DNA of 20,601 nt from contig CAZGHH010000018.1 of the NCBI GenBank assembly GCA_964525485.1, positions 1 through 20,601 on the forward strand. Direction: 5' to 3'. Under the pieces are notes generated by a model. The model was not told where the DNA came from. It did not search any database and was given only the letters and a program-made list of their open reading frames with translations. The translations under genes were made by a program, and so were the position numbers. This document shows, one piece after another, positions 1 to 8,198 of this stretch. This stretch comes from DAONBD01 sp964525485 (GTDB lineage Bacteria > Patescibacteriota > Gracilibacteria > UBA1369 > LOWO2-01-FULL-3). How positions within the stretch are numbered: position 1 is the first letter of the stretch; every line of letters starts with the position of its first letter.

Positions 1-141
1 GGTTTAAACATATATAAAATTTTTATGTTTTTCTTAATTTCAGACTGAACAATTTAACCATAAAAAACAGGTTTCCACAAATATTTTTCAATCTTTTTGA
101 AAAGACAAAATCATATTCCACATTTTCCATTTCTATATGTT

Positions 142-1602
142 CTATCCGCATCCGCTACAACCCGCGCATCCACCGCTCGCACATCCGCCATCGCTACATC
201 CGCTTCCGCATCCCATTGATAAGATTTGAAACTCATATGTGTCGACCAATTTTTCAGCCAAGCCAACATATGTTTCAGGAGTTAATTTGAGAAGTCTGTT
301 CTTATCAGCCGCCGGAATTTTCAAAGTTTTGATAAACTTTTGGACCTCAGCTTTTCCAATTTTTTTACCGCGAGTCAGTTCTTTTAATTTTTCATACGCA
401 CCTTCTAATTTATATCTTCTCATAACTACTTGAATCGGCTCCGCAAGAAGCTCCCATCTATCCTCCAAATCCGCCTTAATAACAGATTTGTTTACTTCTA
501 CTTTTGCCAAACCTTTCAACAGACTTTTGTATGCTAAGTACGAATAAGCCAACGCGCTTCCCATGTTTCGGAGGACAGTCGAATCAGTAAGATCTCTCTG
601 CATTCTAGAGATAGGAAGTTTCTCTGATAAATGAGTCAAAAGTGCGTTCGAAACTCCGAGATTCCCCTCAGCATTTTCGAAATCGATCGGGTTTACTTTG
701 TGAGGCATAGTAGAAGAACCAACCTCCCCTGCCTTCGTCTTTTGTCCGAAATAATTCAGAGAAATATACGTCCAGAAATCGCGACTCAAGTCGATCAAAA
801 TTGTATTAATTCTGCGAACACCATCGAAACAATCAGCGAAATAATCGTGTGGCTCGATTTGAGTTGTATACATATTCACACCAAGCCCCAAAGACTGTAT
901 AAAATTTTTGCTCGCTTCGATCCAATCTACTTTAGGATAAGCCACGACGTGCGCGTTGAAATTTCCGACAGCACCATTCATTTTTCCCATTATAAAAGAT
1001 GCATCATCCAATAAATGGATTTCTCTCTCGAGTCTAGCAACGAAATTCACGACCTCTTTGCCGAGAGTCGTAGGAGTTGCAGGTTGACCGTGCGTGTGAG
1101 AAAGCATTGCAACTTTTTTGTTCGAAATCGCCATTAAATATAATTCTTGAAGAAGACCGTAAGTTAACGGGAAATATTCTCTTTCCAAGAAATCTCTTAG
1201 CATACAAGCATATGCCAAATTATTGATGTCCTCAGAAGTACAAGCGAAATGCACAAATTCACCGTAAGCCTCAAGCGAGCCGCCTTTGAGATTTTCTTTG
1301 ATAAAATATTCGACAGCTTTCACATCGTGGTTGGTCGTCGCTTCTATTTCTTTGATACGGCGAGCGGAAATATTATCAAATTCATCATAAATAGCTCGAA
1401 GATCACGAATCTCGCGAGCATTCAATTTCTTTGTACCTTCCAATTTAAGATCATTAAACAAAAATAACATCCACTCAATCTCAACCAAAGTGCGATATCT
1501 CATAAGTGCAGCTTCAGAGAAATATTGAGAAAGAAACCCCACCTTGTCAGCGTATCTGCCATCCAAAGGTGAAATATTTGTAAGATTTTGCGTATCGTCC
1601 AT
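142..1602 (-). CDS. purB: Adenylosuccinate lyase with a cysteine-rich tail
   Basis: Cytoplasmic enzyme that cleaves SAICAR to AICAR and adenylosuccinate to AMP, releasing fumarate, so it serves both IMP synthesis and the AMP branch. The 486-residue protein shows the fumarase/aspartase superfamily fold: TSEDINNLA near 122-130, the general acid/base His in SHTHGQPATPT (168-178), and the mobile signature loop GSSTMPHKVNPIDFE (295-309). Length and motifs match the long E. coli-like PurB. The last 23 residues are odd: six cysteines (465, 469, 474, 479, 482, 485) spaced by Gly, Ser and Ala. This tail is in frame with the catalytic body and ends in TAG; it is not a usual part of the family. The start follows TTACAT without a Shine-Dalgarno motif, and an SPLDGRY motif at 11-17 supports it. 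The gene lies downstream of the NYN gene on the same strand with a 90-base gap; I see no clear promoter there. Confidence 0.97.
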   Translation of the reverse strand: MDDTQNLTNISPLDGRYADKVGFLSQYFSEAALMRYRTLVEIEWMLFLFNDLKLEGTKKLNAREIRDLRAIYDEFDNISARRIKEIEATTNHDVKAVEYFIKENLKGGSLEAYGEFVHFACTSEDINNLAYACMLRDFLEREYFPLTYGLLQELYLMAISNKKVAMLSHTHGQPATPTTLGKEVVNFVARLEREIHLLDDASFIMGKMNGAVGNFNAHVVAYPKVDWIEASKNFIQSLGLGVNMYTTQIEPHDYFADCFDGVRRINTILIDLSRDFWTYISLNYFGQKTKAGEVGSSTMPHKVNPIDFENAEGNLGVSNALLTHLSEKLPISRMQRDLTDSTVLRNMGSALAYSYLAYKSLLKGLAKVEVNKSVIKADLEDRWELLAEPIQVVMRRYKLEGAYEKLKELTRGKKIGKAEVQKFIKTLKIPAADKNRLLKLTPETYVGLAEKLVDTYEFQILSMGCGSGCSDGGCASGGCAGCSGCG

Positions 1603-1692
1603 ATGTAATTTGGGTTAATTTTAAACTAGTGTGAATATTGACTATAAATAAACATTTTGATAGACTTTAGACAGTCACCACGAAAAGGACCC

Positions 1693-2220
1693 TTATGATG
1701 TTTCGTCTTCATCGGGGGCTTTTTCATTTTTGACCTCCAAAAATTTTCTTTTATCATTAACATAAACTATCCTTGCATCAGTTCTTTTTAATAATACAGA
1801 ACATTTTTTTGCAATCGCTGGCGATAAAACAATTCCCAATTTATTTTTTTCACCAAGCAATTTCACCAAACTCACATAATCCCCGTCACTTGACACAAGA
1901 ATTGCTTTACTCAAGTCAGACTCATATAAATCTTTCATAACCTGAACAACTAAATCGGCATCACAATTACCCTTTGGACTCCCATTCCCATCGAAAATAG
2001 TTTCTCTAAAAACAAGCGTAAAACCACATTCCTGTAGATAAGTATAAAGTCTTGTGTATTTCGGTATCAAACCTATGAAGAGATAAGCTCTTTCTACACC
2101 ATATTTTTCTTTTAGCCACACTCTAAAACGAGCGTAATCAAGCTTCCACCCAAGAGAAACCATTCCTCTATGCAAATTTGCTCCATCTATGTACGCAAAC
2201 ACATTCTTCCTATCAATCAT
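1693..2220 (-). CDS. NYN-domain (LabA/DUF88-like) putative nuclease
   Basis: Protein of 175 residues that is nearly all one NYN domain, the PIN-like fold of LabA and DUF88 proteins, predicted metal-dependent ribonucleases that act in the cytoplasm. The acidic positions expected for metal binding are present: Asp12 and Asn15 in AYIDGANLHR, Asp87 and Asp89 in GNCDADLVVQV, and Asp112 and Asp114 in VSSDGDYVSL. A charged tail (residues 157-175) follows the domain. The gene has its own promoter (2245-2273) and a leader of about 18 bases. It may be co-transcribed with purB downstream. Family assignment is firm; the RNA target is unknown and cannot be inferred from the neighbours. Confidence 0.88.
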   Translation of the reverse strand: MIDRKNVFAYIDGANLHRGMVSLGWKLDYARFRVWLKEKYGVERAYLFIGLIPKYTRLYTYLQECGFTLVFRETIFDGNGSPKGNCDADLVVQVMKDLYESDLSKAILVSSDGDYVSLVKLLGEKNKLGIVLSPAIAKKCSVLLKRTDARIVYVNDKRKFLEVKNEKAPDEDETS

Positions 2221-2244
2221 TTATAAAAGCTAAAAAGTGCTTCA

Positions 2245-2273
2245 AGTATAAAGCAAGAAGTAATTTGGTGCAA
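2245..2273 (-). promoter_or_regulatory. Sigma-70 promoter of the NYN gene
   Basis: On the minus strand TTGCAC, a 17-base spacer and TATACT. The predicted start of transcription is about 18 bases before the ATG at 2220. It lies just downstream of the terminator of the preceding lipoprotein gene, as expected for an independent unit. Confidence 0.75.
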
Positions 2274-2280
2274 TTTTGAC

Positions 2281-2312
2281 AAAAAACTTTAGCCAATCAT
2301 CCGGATTAGCTA
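2281..2312 (-). terminator. Intrinsic terminator of the lipoprotein gene
   Basis: On the minus strand a 9-bp stem (TAGCTAATC with GATTGGCTA, one G-U pair) closes a 5-base CGGAT loop and is followed by AAG and six T. It lies 37 bases after the stop codon of the 2349-2906 gene. Confidence 0.82.
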
Positions 2313-2348
2313 TTTGTATTAGCCATCTGCTCAAGCTTAAAAAATTAT

Positions 2349-2906
2349 TCACTCACATCGACATGCTTTTACTTTCTTGTTCATTTCGGTCCTACCACAA
2401 GCAATTAAATTTTTCCCAACAAGATCTAAATTCACCATTTCATTAGTGAAATTTTCGCCAATTTTTTCCATACCAGGAGCTATCATAGATCTTGCGTCAT
2501 TTATCACCTTAGGGACTAATTTATTAAAATCAGATCCATCCGCTTCTGAAGCGCAAGATACAGCAAAAGGAGTATTTTCATCAGGTGAAGAAACAAAAGT
2601 AAAAGGAGTAAAAACACCTGAATCGATAAAAGAGCCTGAATGCACCCCTTCCTGCGTCCCTCTTAAACCTTGTATCAAATTCAATTTAGTAGATTCGATT
2701 ATTCTGCGAAACTCTGCTCTCTCCGCATCAGTTAATCCGTCACACTCCTCTTTATTAGGTCTATAAAAAGAACAACTTTTTTTACCTTTTACGGGATCTA
2801 ATTCAGAAATAGACTGTGGATGCTCTACAACCGTATCAGAATCAGGAACCGCACATCCAGAAGCAATAACAAGTCCTGCAATAGCTGCATTTAATTTCCC
2901 GCTCAT
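2349..2906 (-). CDS. Small cysteine-rich lipoprotein, unknown function
   Basis: Unrecognised protein of 185 residues. Residues 1-18 form a short signal peptide with a lipobox ending IASGC, predicting lipidation at Cys18 and anchoring on the outer face of the membrane. The mature part has six more cysteines (45, 55, 118, 170, 182, 184), which could form disulfides. A helical, charged stretch spans about 57-84, followed by a Ser/Phe/Thr-rich segment at 90-120. The stop is TGA. The start lies 28 bases from the scaffold gap, so its promoter is not visible. The layout resembles the lipoprotein at 8476-8934 (Cys, helix ending in GT, then a Gly/Phe-rich strand region), but identity is low. Secretion is well supported; function is unknown. 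Confidence 0.75.
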   Translation of the reverse strand: MSGKLNAAIAGLVIASGCAVPDSDTVVEHPQSISELDPVKGKKSCSFYRPNKEECDGLTDAERAEFRRIIESTKLNLIQGLRGTQEGVHSGSFIDSGVFTPFTFVSSPDENTPFAVSCASEADGSDFNKLVPKVINDARSMIAPGMEKIGENFTNEMVNLDLVGKNLIACGRTEMNKKVKACRCE

Positions 2907-2933
2907 AATTATGAAAAGTTAGTAATAAACACG

Positions 2934-3033
2934 NNNNNNNNNNNNNNNNNNNNNNNNNNNNNNNNNNNNNNNNNNNNNNNNNNNNNNNNNNNNNNNNNNN
3001 NNNNNNNNNNNNNNNNNNNNNNNNNNNNNNNNN
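2934..3033. other. Assembly gap of 100 N
   Basis: A run of exactly 100 undetermined bases, the usual placeholder for a scaffold join of unknown size. It removes the 3' end of purC and the region upstream of the lipoprotein gene. The two sides may not be truly adjacent. Confidence 0.98.
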
Positions 3034-3935
3034 AATTCAAAAGCTTCAATATATCTTCTTGCGGTTTCAATCCTTACATCATCAGGAATTGCAGGAACTT
3101 CACCTTCTCCTATAAATCCTTTTCCGGCCAACCATTGTCTAACATATTCTTTATCAATTTTTTTCTGCTCTTCGCCATTCGCCAATCTCTCCTCGTATCC
3201 ATCAGCAAACCAGAATCTTGAAGAATCCGGAGTGTGAATTTCATCGATCAAAACTATTTTTCCATCTGGAGTCATACCAAATTCGTATTTCGTATCAACC
3301 AATATAATCCCCTGCTTTGCGGCGATTTCGACGCCTCGCGCATAGAGTTTCAAAGCAGCAGAGGCAACTGCGTCATATTGTTCTTGGGTGACCAAGCCGC
3401 GACTGACAATATCAGCGCCAGAAACAGATTCATCGTGTGATCCGTGTTCAGCTTTTGTAGAAGGAGTCAAAATTGGCTGAGGAAATTTCTGATCTTTCTT
3501 CATACCTTCAGGCAAAACATTTCCACAGAAATTTCGAACGCCTTTTTCGTAGTTATACCAAGCACTGGTAGTCGTCACACCTGTTAAATATCCACGAACG
3601 ATCATCTCCATTGGAAGAGCCTTGCACTCAACGCCAACAACAACATTCGGATCCGGATATTCGATCACGTGATTATCGATAATATCAGCAGTATTTTCGA
3701 ACCAAAACTTCGCCATTTGAGTAAGAACCTGACCTTTGAATGGAATAGTAGTGATAATCCTATCAAAAGCAGACAATCTATCAGTAGAAACGATAATACG
3801 AGCGATCTGACCACCAACCTCTTTTCCGTAATAATTATCACGAACTTTCCCCTCGTATCTTGATCCTAAATTTTCAAAATTCGTTCCATTCAATACATAA
3901 GGAATTTGCTGTCTTATTTTCTCTAAATCAAACAT
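3034..3935 (-). CDS. purC: SAICAR synthase, 3' end missing
   Basis: Phosphoribosylaminoimidazole-succinocarboxamide synthase joins CAIR and aspartate using ATP, the step just before PurB. About 300 codons are visible before the N gap. Diagnostic segments: GSRYEGKVRD (24-33) of the nucleotide-binding lobe, STDRLSAFDRI, the signature PMEMIVRGYLTGV, TPSTKAEHGSHDE, LVDTKYEFGM, and LIDEIHTPDSSRFW near the active site. This is the long form (about 300 residues, as in yeast Ade1), not the 235-residue E. coli form; only a short carboxy-terminal piece should be missing. Any reading through the N run to a downstream stop is artefactual. ATG at 3935 follows TGCAAAT without a Shine-Dalgarno motif. The gene is divergent from purA and the two share a 141-base control region. 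Confidence 0.96.
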
Positions 3936-3958
3936 ATTTGCATGAGGTTAATTGATAC

Positions 3959-3985
3959 AAGTTACCGCAAAATCTACGGTAAGTT
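3959..3985. promoter_or_regulatory. Inverted repeat between purC and purA, possible operator
   Basis: Nine-base arms AAGTTACCG and CGGTAAGTT, with one mismatch, around a 9-base centre; the inner six bases (TTACCG/CGGTAA) match exactly. It ends one base before the -35 hexamer of purA and lies about 25-50 bases upstream of purC, so one bound protein could control both genes. It does not match the PurR or PurBox sequences I know. The operator role is inference. Confidence 0.4.
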
Positions 3986-3986
3986 C

Positions 3987-4015
3987 TTGCAATCGCATAT
4001 TAACCAATTTACAAT
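3987..4015 (+). promoter_or_regulatory. Sigma-70 promoter of purA
   Basis: TTGCAA, a 17-base spacer and TACAAT. The predicted transcription start is near 4022, giving a leader of about 55 bases before the ATG at 4077. Confidence 0.65.
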
Positions 4016-4076
4016 CGACCTGCAACTTCTTAAGAATGCCAATTAAGAATTTCCCTCAATTTTTAATTTTTCAAAT

Positions 4077-5387
4077 ATGTCTGACATCAAACAAAAATAC
4101 GGACAAGTTACAACAATTCTAGGCTCTCAATGGGGCGACGAAGGAAAAGGAAAATTGGTAGATATTATGTCTGAAGAATATGATCTCATAGTTCGTGCCG
4201 CAGGAGGTGCAAATGCCGGCCACACTATCTATATTCCAAGTAAAGAAAATCCAAATGAGACGAAGAAATTCGTATTTCATTTAATCCCATCGGGAATGAT
4301 GCACGAGGATAAGATTTGCGTAATTGGAAACGGAGTTGTAGTTCACATCCCTACCCTACTCGAAGAATTAGAAATATTAGAAGAGAATGGCATTTCAACT
4401 CAAGGCAGACTTTTAATTTCTGATCGCGCACACGTCCTTCTTGATTATCACAAAGTTATCGATGGACTCGAAGAAGAAATGCGCGGAGGAGCCAAAGTCG
4501 GAACAACTCGCAGAGGCATTGGCCCTGCATATATGGACAAAGTAAAACGCTCAGGAATTCGCATGCACCATTTGAGTGATATCGAAACTTTCACTAAAAA
4601 AGTAGAAGAAAACGCAAAATTATTAAAGAACTTATACGGTCACGCATTCAAATATGATGTAAGAGAAGAATTGAATAAATACAAGGAATATATAAATAGA
4701 ATAAAGCCAATGCTTATTGACTCAAGTTTTTACCTAAATGAAGAAATTAAAAACGGGAAAACAATATTAATAGAAGGTGCAAATGGCGCGCTTCTAGATA
4801 TTGACCACGGCACATACCCATACGTCACTTCTTCAAACGCAACAATCGGAGGAGTTATTTCCGGGACAGGAATATCGGCTCTCAAACTAGACAGCGCAAT
4901 CGGCATCATGAAAGCGTACACAACCCGCGTAGGCGCAGGCCCATTCCCGACCGAACTCAATGACGACCTCGGCAACAAAATTCGCGAACAAGGCGGAGAA
5001 TATGGTTCTACGACAGGCCGTCCACGTCGCTGCGGTTGGTTTGACGCGGTCGTCGGCAAATATTCGAACCAAATTAACGGCTACACAACGATAAACCTCA
5101 CAAAACTAGATGTCCTCACCGGCCTCCCATCATTAAAAATTGCAACTTCATACACATTCAAAGGCGAAACATTAAATTCTTTCCCTGCAGATTTGGATAT
5201 TCTCCAAAACGTCGAAGTAATTTATGAAGAAATGCCTGGTTGGACAGAAGACATTTCGAAAGCAAAAACGTTCGAAGAACTTCCTGAGAATGCTCGCGCC
5301 TACGTCCGCCGCATCGAAGAACTAGTAGGCGCAAAAGTCGGATTCATCGGAATTGGGATGAAAAGAAGTGAAATGATAGAGTGCTAG
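4077..5387 (+). CDS. purA: Adenylosuccinate synthetase
   Basis: GTP-dependent joining of IMP and aspartate to adenylosuccinate, the first step from IMP to AMP; PurB completes it. The 436-residue protein has the family length. Visible motifs: the GTP/catalytic loop GSQWGDEGKGK (16-26) with the catalytic Asp21, the ANAGHT loop (45-50) with catalytic His49, GTTRRGIGPAY for IMP binding, EGANGALLDIDHGTYPYVT, and EYGSTTGRPRRCGWFD in the aspartate/GTP-binding half. The ATG follows TTTTTCAAAT with no Shine-Dalgarno motif. Its TAG stop overlaps the TAG of the convergent minus-strand gene in a shared CTAG (5384-5387), so no room exists for a conventional terminator between them. Confidence 0.98.
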   Translation: MSDIKQKYGQVTTILGSQWGDEGKGKLVDIMSEEYDLIVRAAGGANAGHTIYIPSKENPNETKKFVFHLIPSGMMHEDKICVIGNGVVVHIPTLLEELEILEENGISTQGRLLISDRAHVLLDYHKVIDGLEEEMRGGAKVGTTRRGIGPAYMDKVKRSGIRMHHLSDIETFTKKVEENAKLLKNLYGHAFKYDVREELNKYKEYINRIKPMLIDSSFYLNEEIKNGKTILIEGANGALLDIDHGTYPYVTSSNATIGGVISGTGISALKLDSAIGIMKAYTTRVGAGPFPTELNDDLGNKIREQGGEYGSTTGRPRRCGWFDAVVGKYSNQINGYTTINLTKLDVLTGLPSLKIATSYTFKGETLNSFPADLDILQNVEVIYEEMPGWTEDISKAKTFEELPENARAYVRRIEELVGAKVGFIGIGMKRSEMIEC

Positions 5388-6142
5388 AAATCAAAAGATT
5401 TCTCTTCACTTTTTCTTTTTCGTTCTATTTGTGCTCGTTCTCTAGAATACGCAATGCTTCTAATTAAATTGGTAGGATCTTCAGAACTAATAAGAGTAAA
5501 ACCCCTTGGCAGTTGGAACTCAGCATGGGCATCAAGAGAAATATTCCCTCTAAACCATTTTTTCAAAGAAATTCTGTGCTCTTCTTGTATAGAAGAATCC
5601 AAAGAATCAGTTTTTGGATTTGGGAAAAATTTATAACTACCATCTTTTGATTTATATAAATAACCAGCCATAAGAATCCGGTTATTATAATCGTCGTAAT
5701 AATAATGACACTTAACTATACGACCAGGAGTAGTTAAATCATTTAATAAACGATTCAGAGGTCCATTATTCAAGTCCGGGTCCGGATTTTTTGCAACTAC
5801 ATCTCTAAACTCTTGCTCGGTAAAAGTAAAAAATCCCTGTTTTTCTTTATCGGTTCTATCAAAATCAGCAACAAATCTTATATAAGATTCCATATCAGGG
5901 AACTCTAATTTACCATCCATTCTATCGGTAACTTCTTGGACCGCATTCTTCTTAGCGTCATCCTCAGACATTCCTTTATCCATCAATGCTTTAACTCTTG
6001 CACTAACACTATTCCCTTCTTTAACTACTTCCATATATTCCACGGAAGGATTGCCACTTTCATCGATTCGTCTGACAGGGCCTTTGTTGTTAATATCAAC
6101 TATTGCATCATCCAACCATTGAGGATTATTTGTATCAGTCAT
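5384..6142 (-). CDS. Unknown soluble protein
   Basis: Protein of 252 residues that I do not recognise. No signal peptide or membrane segment is visible. It is strongly charged; residues 45-75 look helical, a Tyr/Asn-rich stretch (146-154) and GYLYKSKDGSYKFFP (160-174) look like beta strands, and the end (231-252) is a basic/acidic helix rich in Arg, Lys and Glu. It has a good promoter of its own (6176-6204) and a roughly 27-base A/T leader without a Shine-Dalgarno motif. It follows the two acidic paralogues on the same strand, and no clear terminator separates them, so read-through is possible. Real gene: very likely. Function: none inferable. Confidence 0.75.
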   Translation of the reverse strand: MTDTNNPQWLDDAIVDINNKGPVRRIDESGNPSVEYMEVVKEGNSVSARVKALMDKGMSEDDAKKNAVQEVTDRMDGKLEFPDMESYIRFVADFDRTDKEKQGFFTFTEQEFRDVVAKNPDPDLNNGPLNRLLNDLTTPGRIVKCHYYYDDYNNRILMAGYLYKSKDGSYKFFPNPKTDSLDSSIQEEHRISLKKWFRGNISLDAHAEFQLPRGFTLISSEDPTNLIRSIAYSRERAQIERKRKSEEKSFDF

Positions 6143-6175
6143 AGTAAAAATTGTTATTAATTATTATGGTACCAA

Positions 6176-6204
6176 ACTATAATATAAATATCAGAAATTG
6201 TCAA
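6176..6204 (-). promoter_or_regulatory. Sigma-70 promoter of the 252-residue protein gene
   Basis: On the minus strand a consensus TTGACA, a 17-base spacer and TATAGT, with the predicted start of transcription about 27 bases before the ATG at 6142. Confidence 0.78.
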
Positions 6205-6239
6205 TATTATTAATAAATCCGATGAAAGAATTGCCATAC

Positions 6240-7121
6240 CTACTCCGATTCCAGATCATGTAAAACACCTTTATCTATAAGAAAAGTTTCTATTTTCCTT
6301 GCAAAAGTTGTACCCCATAATTGAGCACGTTTTACAGAAGGTTTAACAAAATTGGCAACAACGTTATTCGTATAGCCAGCTAACACATTCAATGCGCCTT
6401 TCCCCTTTCTTCCAAATTTTTCAAATTTATCAAAAAACGTAGGCTGAGAAACTTTAATCACAAGACGACCTCCCTCTATGAAAACATCAAATAGAGAAAC
6501 CCCATTTTCAGAATAAAATTTATCATTTAAATTAGCAGTCAATCTATCAGTTAAATCTTCAAGAAATTTAATACGTCTAGAAGCTGCCACAAGCTGATCA
6601 GGGCTATAGAGTAAATACATTTTTTCATCATCATATCCACCAATTCCAAGCTCCCCAAGATCAAGACTTAAAGTATTGTTATAATAATCGCCATTATTGT
6701 TGACGTTAAAGAAATTTATTAAATAAGCACTCGTTTTATCAACAACCAAATCAAGTCTTTTGTCATCATCATCAATATTATTTTTTTGCTCCAAAACTAT
6801 TTTGTCTCCCTTAGGACCAAAATTCTTAACATCAATAGCTTTAGCACCAACACCACTTGTGACATAATGCATTTTACGATCTGCATCAGGATAATTAACA
6901 AACCCTGGAATTCTAATTTCAGGCAAAGTTTCAGTATCCAAAACGTCTTGAGCCCCCTTACCATAAACAACATCATACCCTCTTACTCGTCTTTTAATAT
7001 CTTCTGATATTTCACTCTCCCTGGAAGAATGAGAAACATCTGACTTTTTTCGAGTATTGTCGGGCAAGCCAGCATCTTCAACAAAGATAGAATCACGATC
7101 TAAACAATATTTATTTAACAT
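6240..7121 (-). CDS. Unknown protein, paralogue of the upstream gene
   Basis: Unrecognised protein of 293 residues. I chose ATG at 7121, preceded by CCAAAAAAT as at other starts here, over the TTG at 7160 that would add 13 Lys/Leu/Ile-rich residues and would begin one base after the previous stop. Residues 91-115 and 150-228 align with the product of the gene just upstream: compare LDLGELGIGGYDD with FDLEKYGVGGLDD, and LFDVFIEGGRLVIK with LWDVFIDGNTLILE. The first 70 residues are charged and probably disordered; the last 65 are basic and differ from the paralogue. No signal peptide or membrane helix is visible. The 40-base gap to the upstream gene suggests an operon. Function unknown. Confidence 0.75.
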   Translation of the reverse strand: MLNKYCLDRDSIFVEDAGLPDNTRKKSDVSHSSRESEISEDIKRRVRGYDVVYGKGAQDVLDTETLPEIRIPGFVNYPDADRKMHYVTSGVGAKAIDVKNFGPKGDKIVLEQKNNIDDDDKRLDLVVDKTSAYLINFFNVNNNGDYYNNTLSLDLGELGIGGYDDEKMYLLYSPDQLVAASRRIKFLEDLTDRLTANLNDKFYSENGVSLFDVFIEGGRLVIKVSQPTFFDKFEKFGRKGKGALNVLAGYTNNVVANFVKPSVKRAQLWGTTFARKIETFLIDKGVLHDLESE

Positions 7122-7161
7122 ATTTTTTGGATTTAAAAATTTTAAAATTAATTTTATCAAA

Positions 7162-8100
7162 TTACGATAATTTTTCGACTACAGGTCTTTTCAGTATCTC
7201 GAAACTCGCACCTCTTTTATTAGCTTCATCTAAAACATCAACAGCCCGAAGCATTCGCATAGCCTCTGAATTTATAATTTTATTTACTCCATTTACCATC
7301 GAAAAATCTTTGTCCGTAGGTTCAAGATGCTCAAGGATAAGAGTGTTTCCATCTATAAAAACATCCCACAACCTTCCTTTACCAGAAGAATAAAAAGCAT
7401 CATTTAAATTTAATTTAAGCATTTTAACTAAACCATCAATAAATTGCCAACGCTCTAAAGAATGCACAAGTTGTGAACTACCATACCAACCATCATCAAG
7501 TCCTCCAACACCATATTTTTCAAGATCAAAAGAGAACGTTTCTCCGAACTCACAATTATTTTTGGCTAAAAAATCTTTGAGAACATAAGTCATCATATCA
7601 ACTACAGAATTAAATCTTTCACCATTATCACAATTTTTTCTAAATTGAATGTCGCTATTATCGCCAATTAAATTATTAATTTTGATAGCTTTTGGACCAC
7701 GTTGATTCGTGATAGTCCATCCAGTTGGAGAATCATCACTATTTATAGTGACAATTTCACCATCTTTTACTCCTGTATAAGGTAACACTGTTCCTTTAAT
7801 AGAAACTTCTGTGATTTCTTCGACTCCATCGTCGGGATCATCGCCAGTATCGACATCGACTCCATCGCGATCAAAATCATGATCAACATCATTAGCAACC
7901 GCATCATATCCTTCAGTAGAGTTAAAGATGATTACATCATATTTTCTAAAAGCATTTCTGACCCCATTGGAAACATCATCAACATCATCAACATTATCGC
8001 CAACCAAAATGTTTTCACCAATACTAGAAGAAGACAGATCTTCCCCTGAAGATAGCTCTTCCCCTTGAGCAAACTTACTTGTATCCAAGAAATATGACAT
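7162..8100 (-). CDS. Unknown acidic protein, first of a tandem pair
   Basis: Unrecognised protein of 312 residues. The amino-terminal third is Ser- and Asp-rich, and residues 69-97 hold a dense run of Asp with DHDFDRDG and VDVDTGDD, resembling the Asp-x-Asp-x-Asp-Gly calcium-binding loops of thrombospondin type 3 repeats. The conserved module shared with the next gene covers about 132-157 and 188-262, including SFDLEKYGVGGLDD and LNDAFYSSGKGRLWDVFID. No signal peptide or membrane segment is visible, so a calcium role would require export by another route or be coincidental. The gene has a strong promoter (8130-8157) and a 5' leader of about 22 bases with no Shine-Dalgarno motif. It is the first gene of a two-gene unit with its paralogue. 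Confidence 0.77.
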   Translation of the reverse strand: MSYFLDTSKFAQGEELSSGEDLSSSSIGENILVGDNVDDVDDVSNGVRNAFRKYDVIIFNSTEGYDAVANDVDHDFDRDGVDVDTGDDPDDGVEEITEVSIKGTVLPYTGVKDGEIVTINSDDSPTGWTITNQRGPKAIKINNLIGDNSDIQFRKNCDNGERFNSVVDMMTYVLKDFLAKNNCEFGETFSFDLEKYGVGGLDDGWYGSSQLVHSLERWQFIDGLVKMLKLNLNDAFYSSGKGRLWDVFIDGNTLILEHLEPTDKDFSMVNGVNKIINSEAMRMLRAVDVLDEANKRGASFEILKRPVVEKLS

Positions 8101-8129
8101 ATTTATTGTTTAAAAAAATCAAGAAGTCG

Positions 8130-8157
8130 ATTTTACACTTTTTTCTAAAATTGTCAA
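8130..8157 (-). promoter_or_regulatory. Sigma-70 promoter of the acidic paralogue pair
   Basis: On the minus strand TTGACA, a 16-base spacer and TAAAAT, about 30 bases before the ATG at 8100. It lies directly downstream of the tRNA-Val terminator. Confidence 0.75.
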
Positions 8158-8198
8158 GCCTTGAGTCTAAGAAACACAAGCTCAAACCTAGAAAACAC

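Noticed and set aside
1..141. A/T-rich palindromic stretch at the window start
   Set aside because: The stems are short and made of A and T only; no gene or convincing terminator can be called.
2919..3033. Carboxy-terminal extension of purC through the N run
   Set aside because: It only translates undetermined bases and the sequence on the far side of a scaffold gap.
3936..4020. A defined purC promoter on the minus strand
   Set aside because: No hexamer pair with acceptable spacing stands out; only the purA side is convincing.
4730..5072. Minus-strand reading frames inside purA
   Set aside because: They are shadows of a highly conserved gene in other frames, with no separate signals.
7122..7160. 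TTG start adding 13 residues to the second acidic paralogue
   Set aside because: ATG at 7121 has the AAAAAAT context of other starts here; the extra residues look like translated A/T-rich leader.
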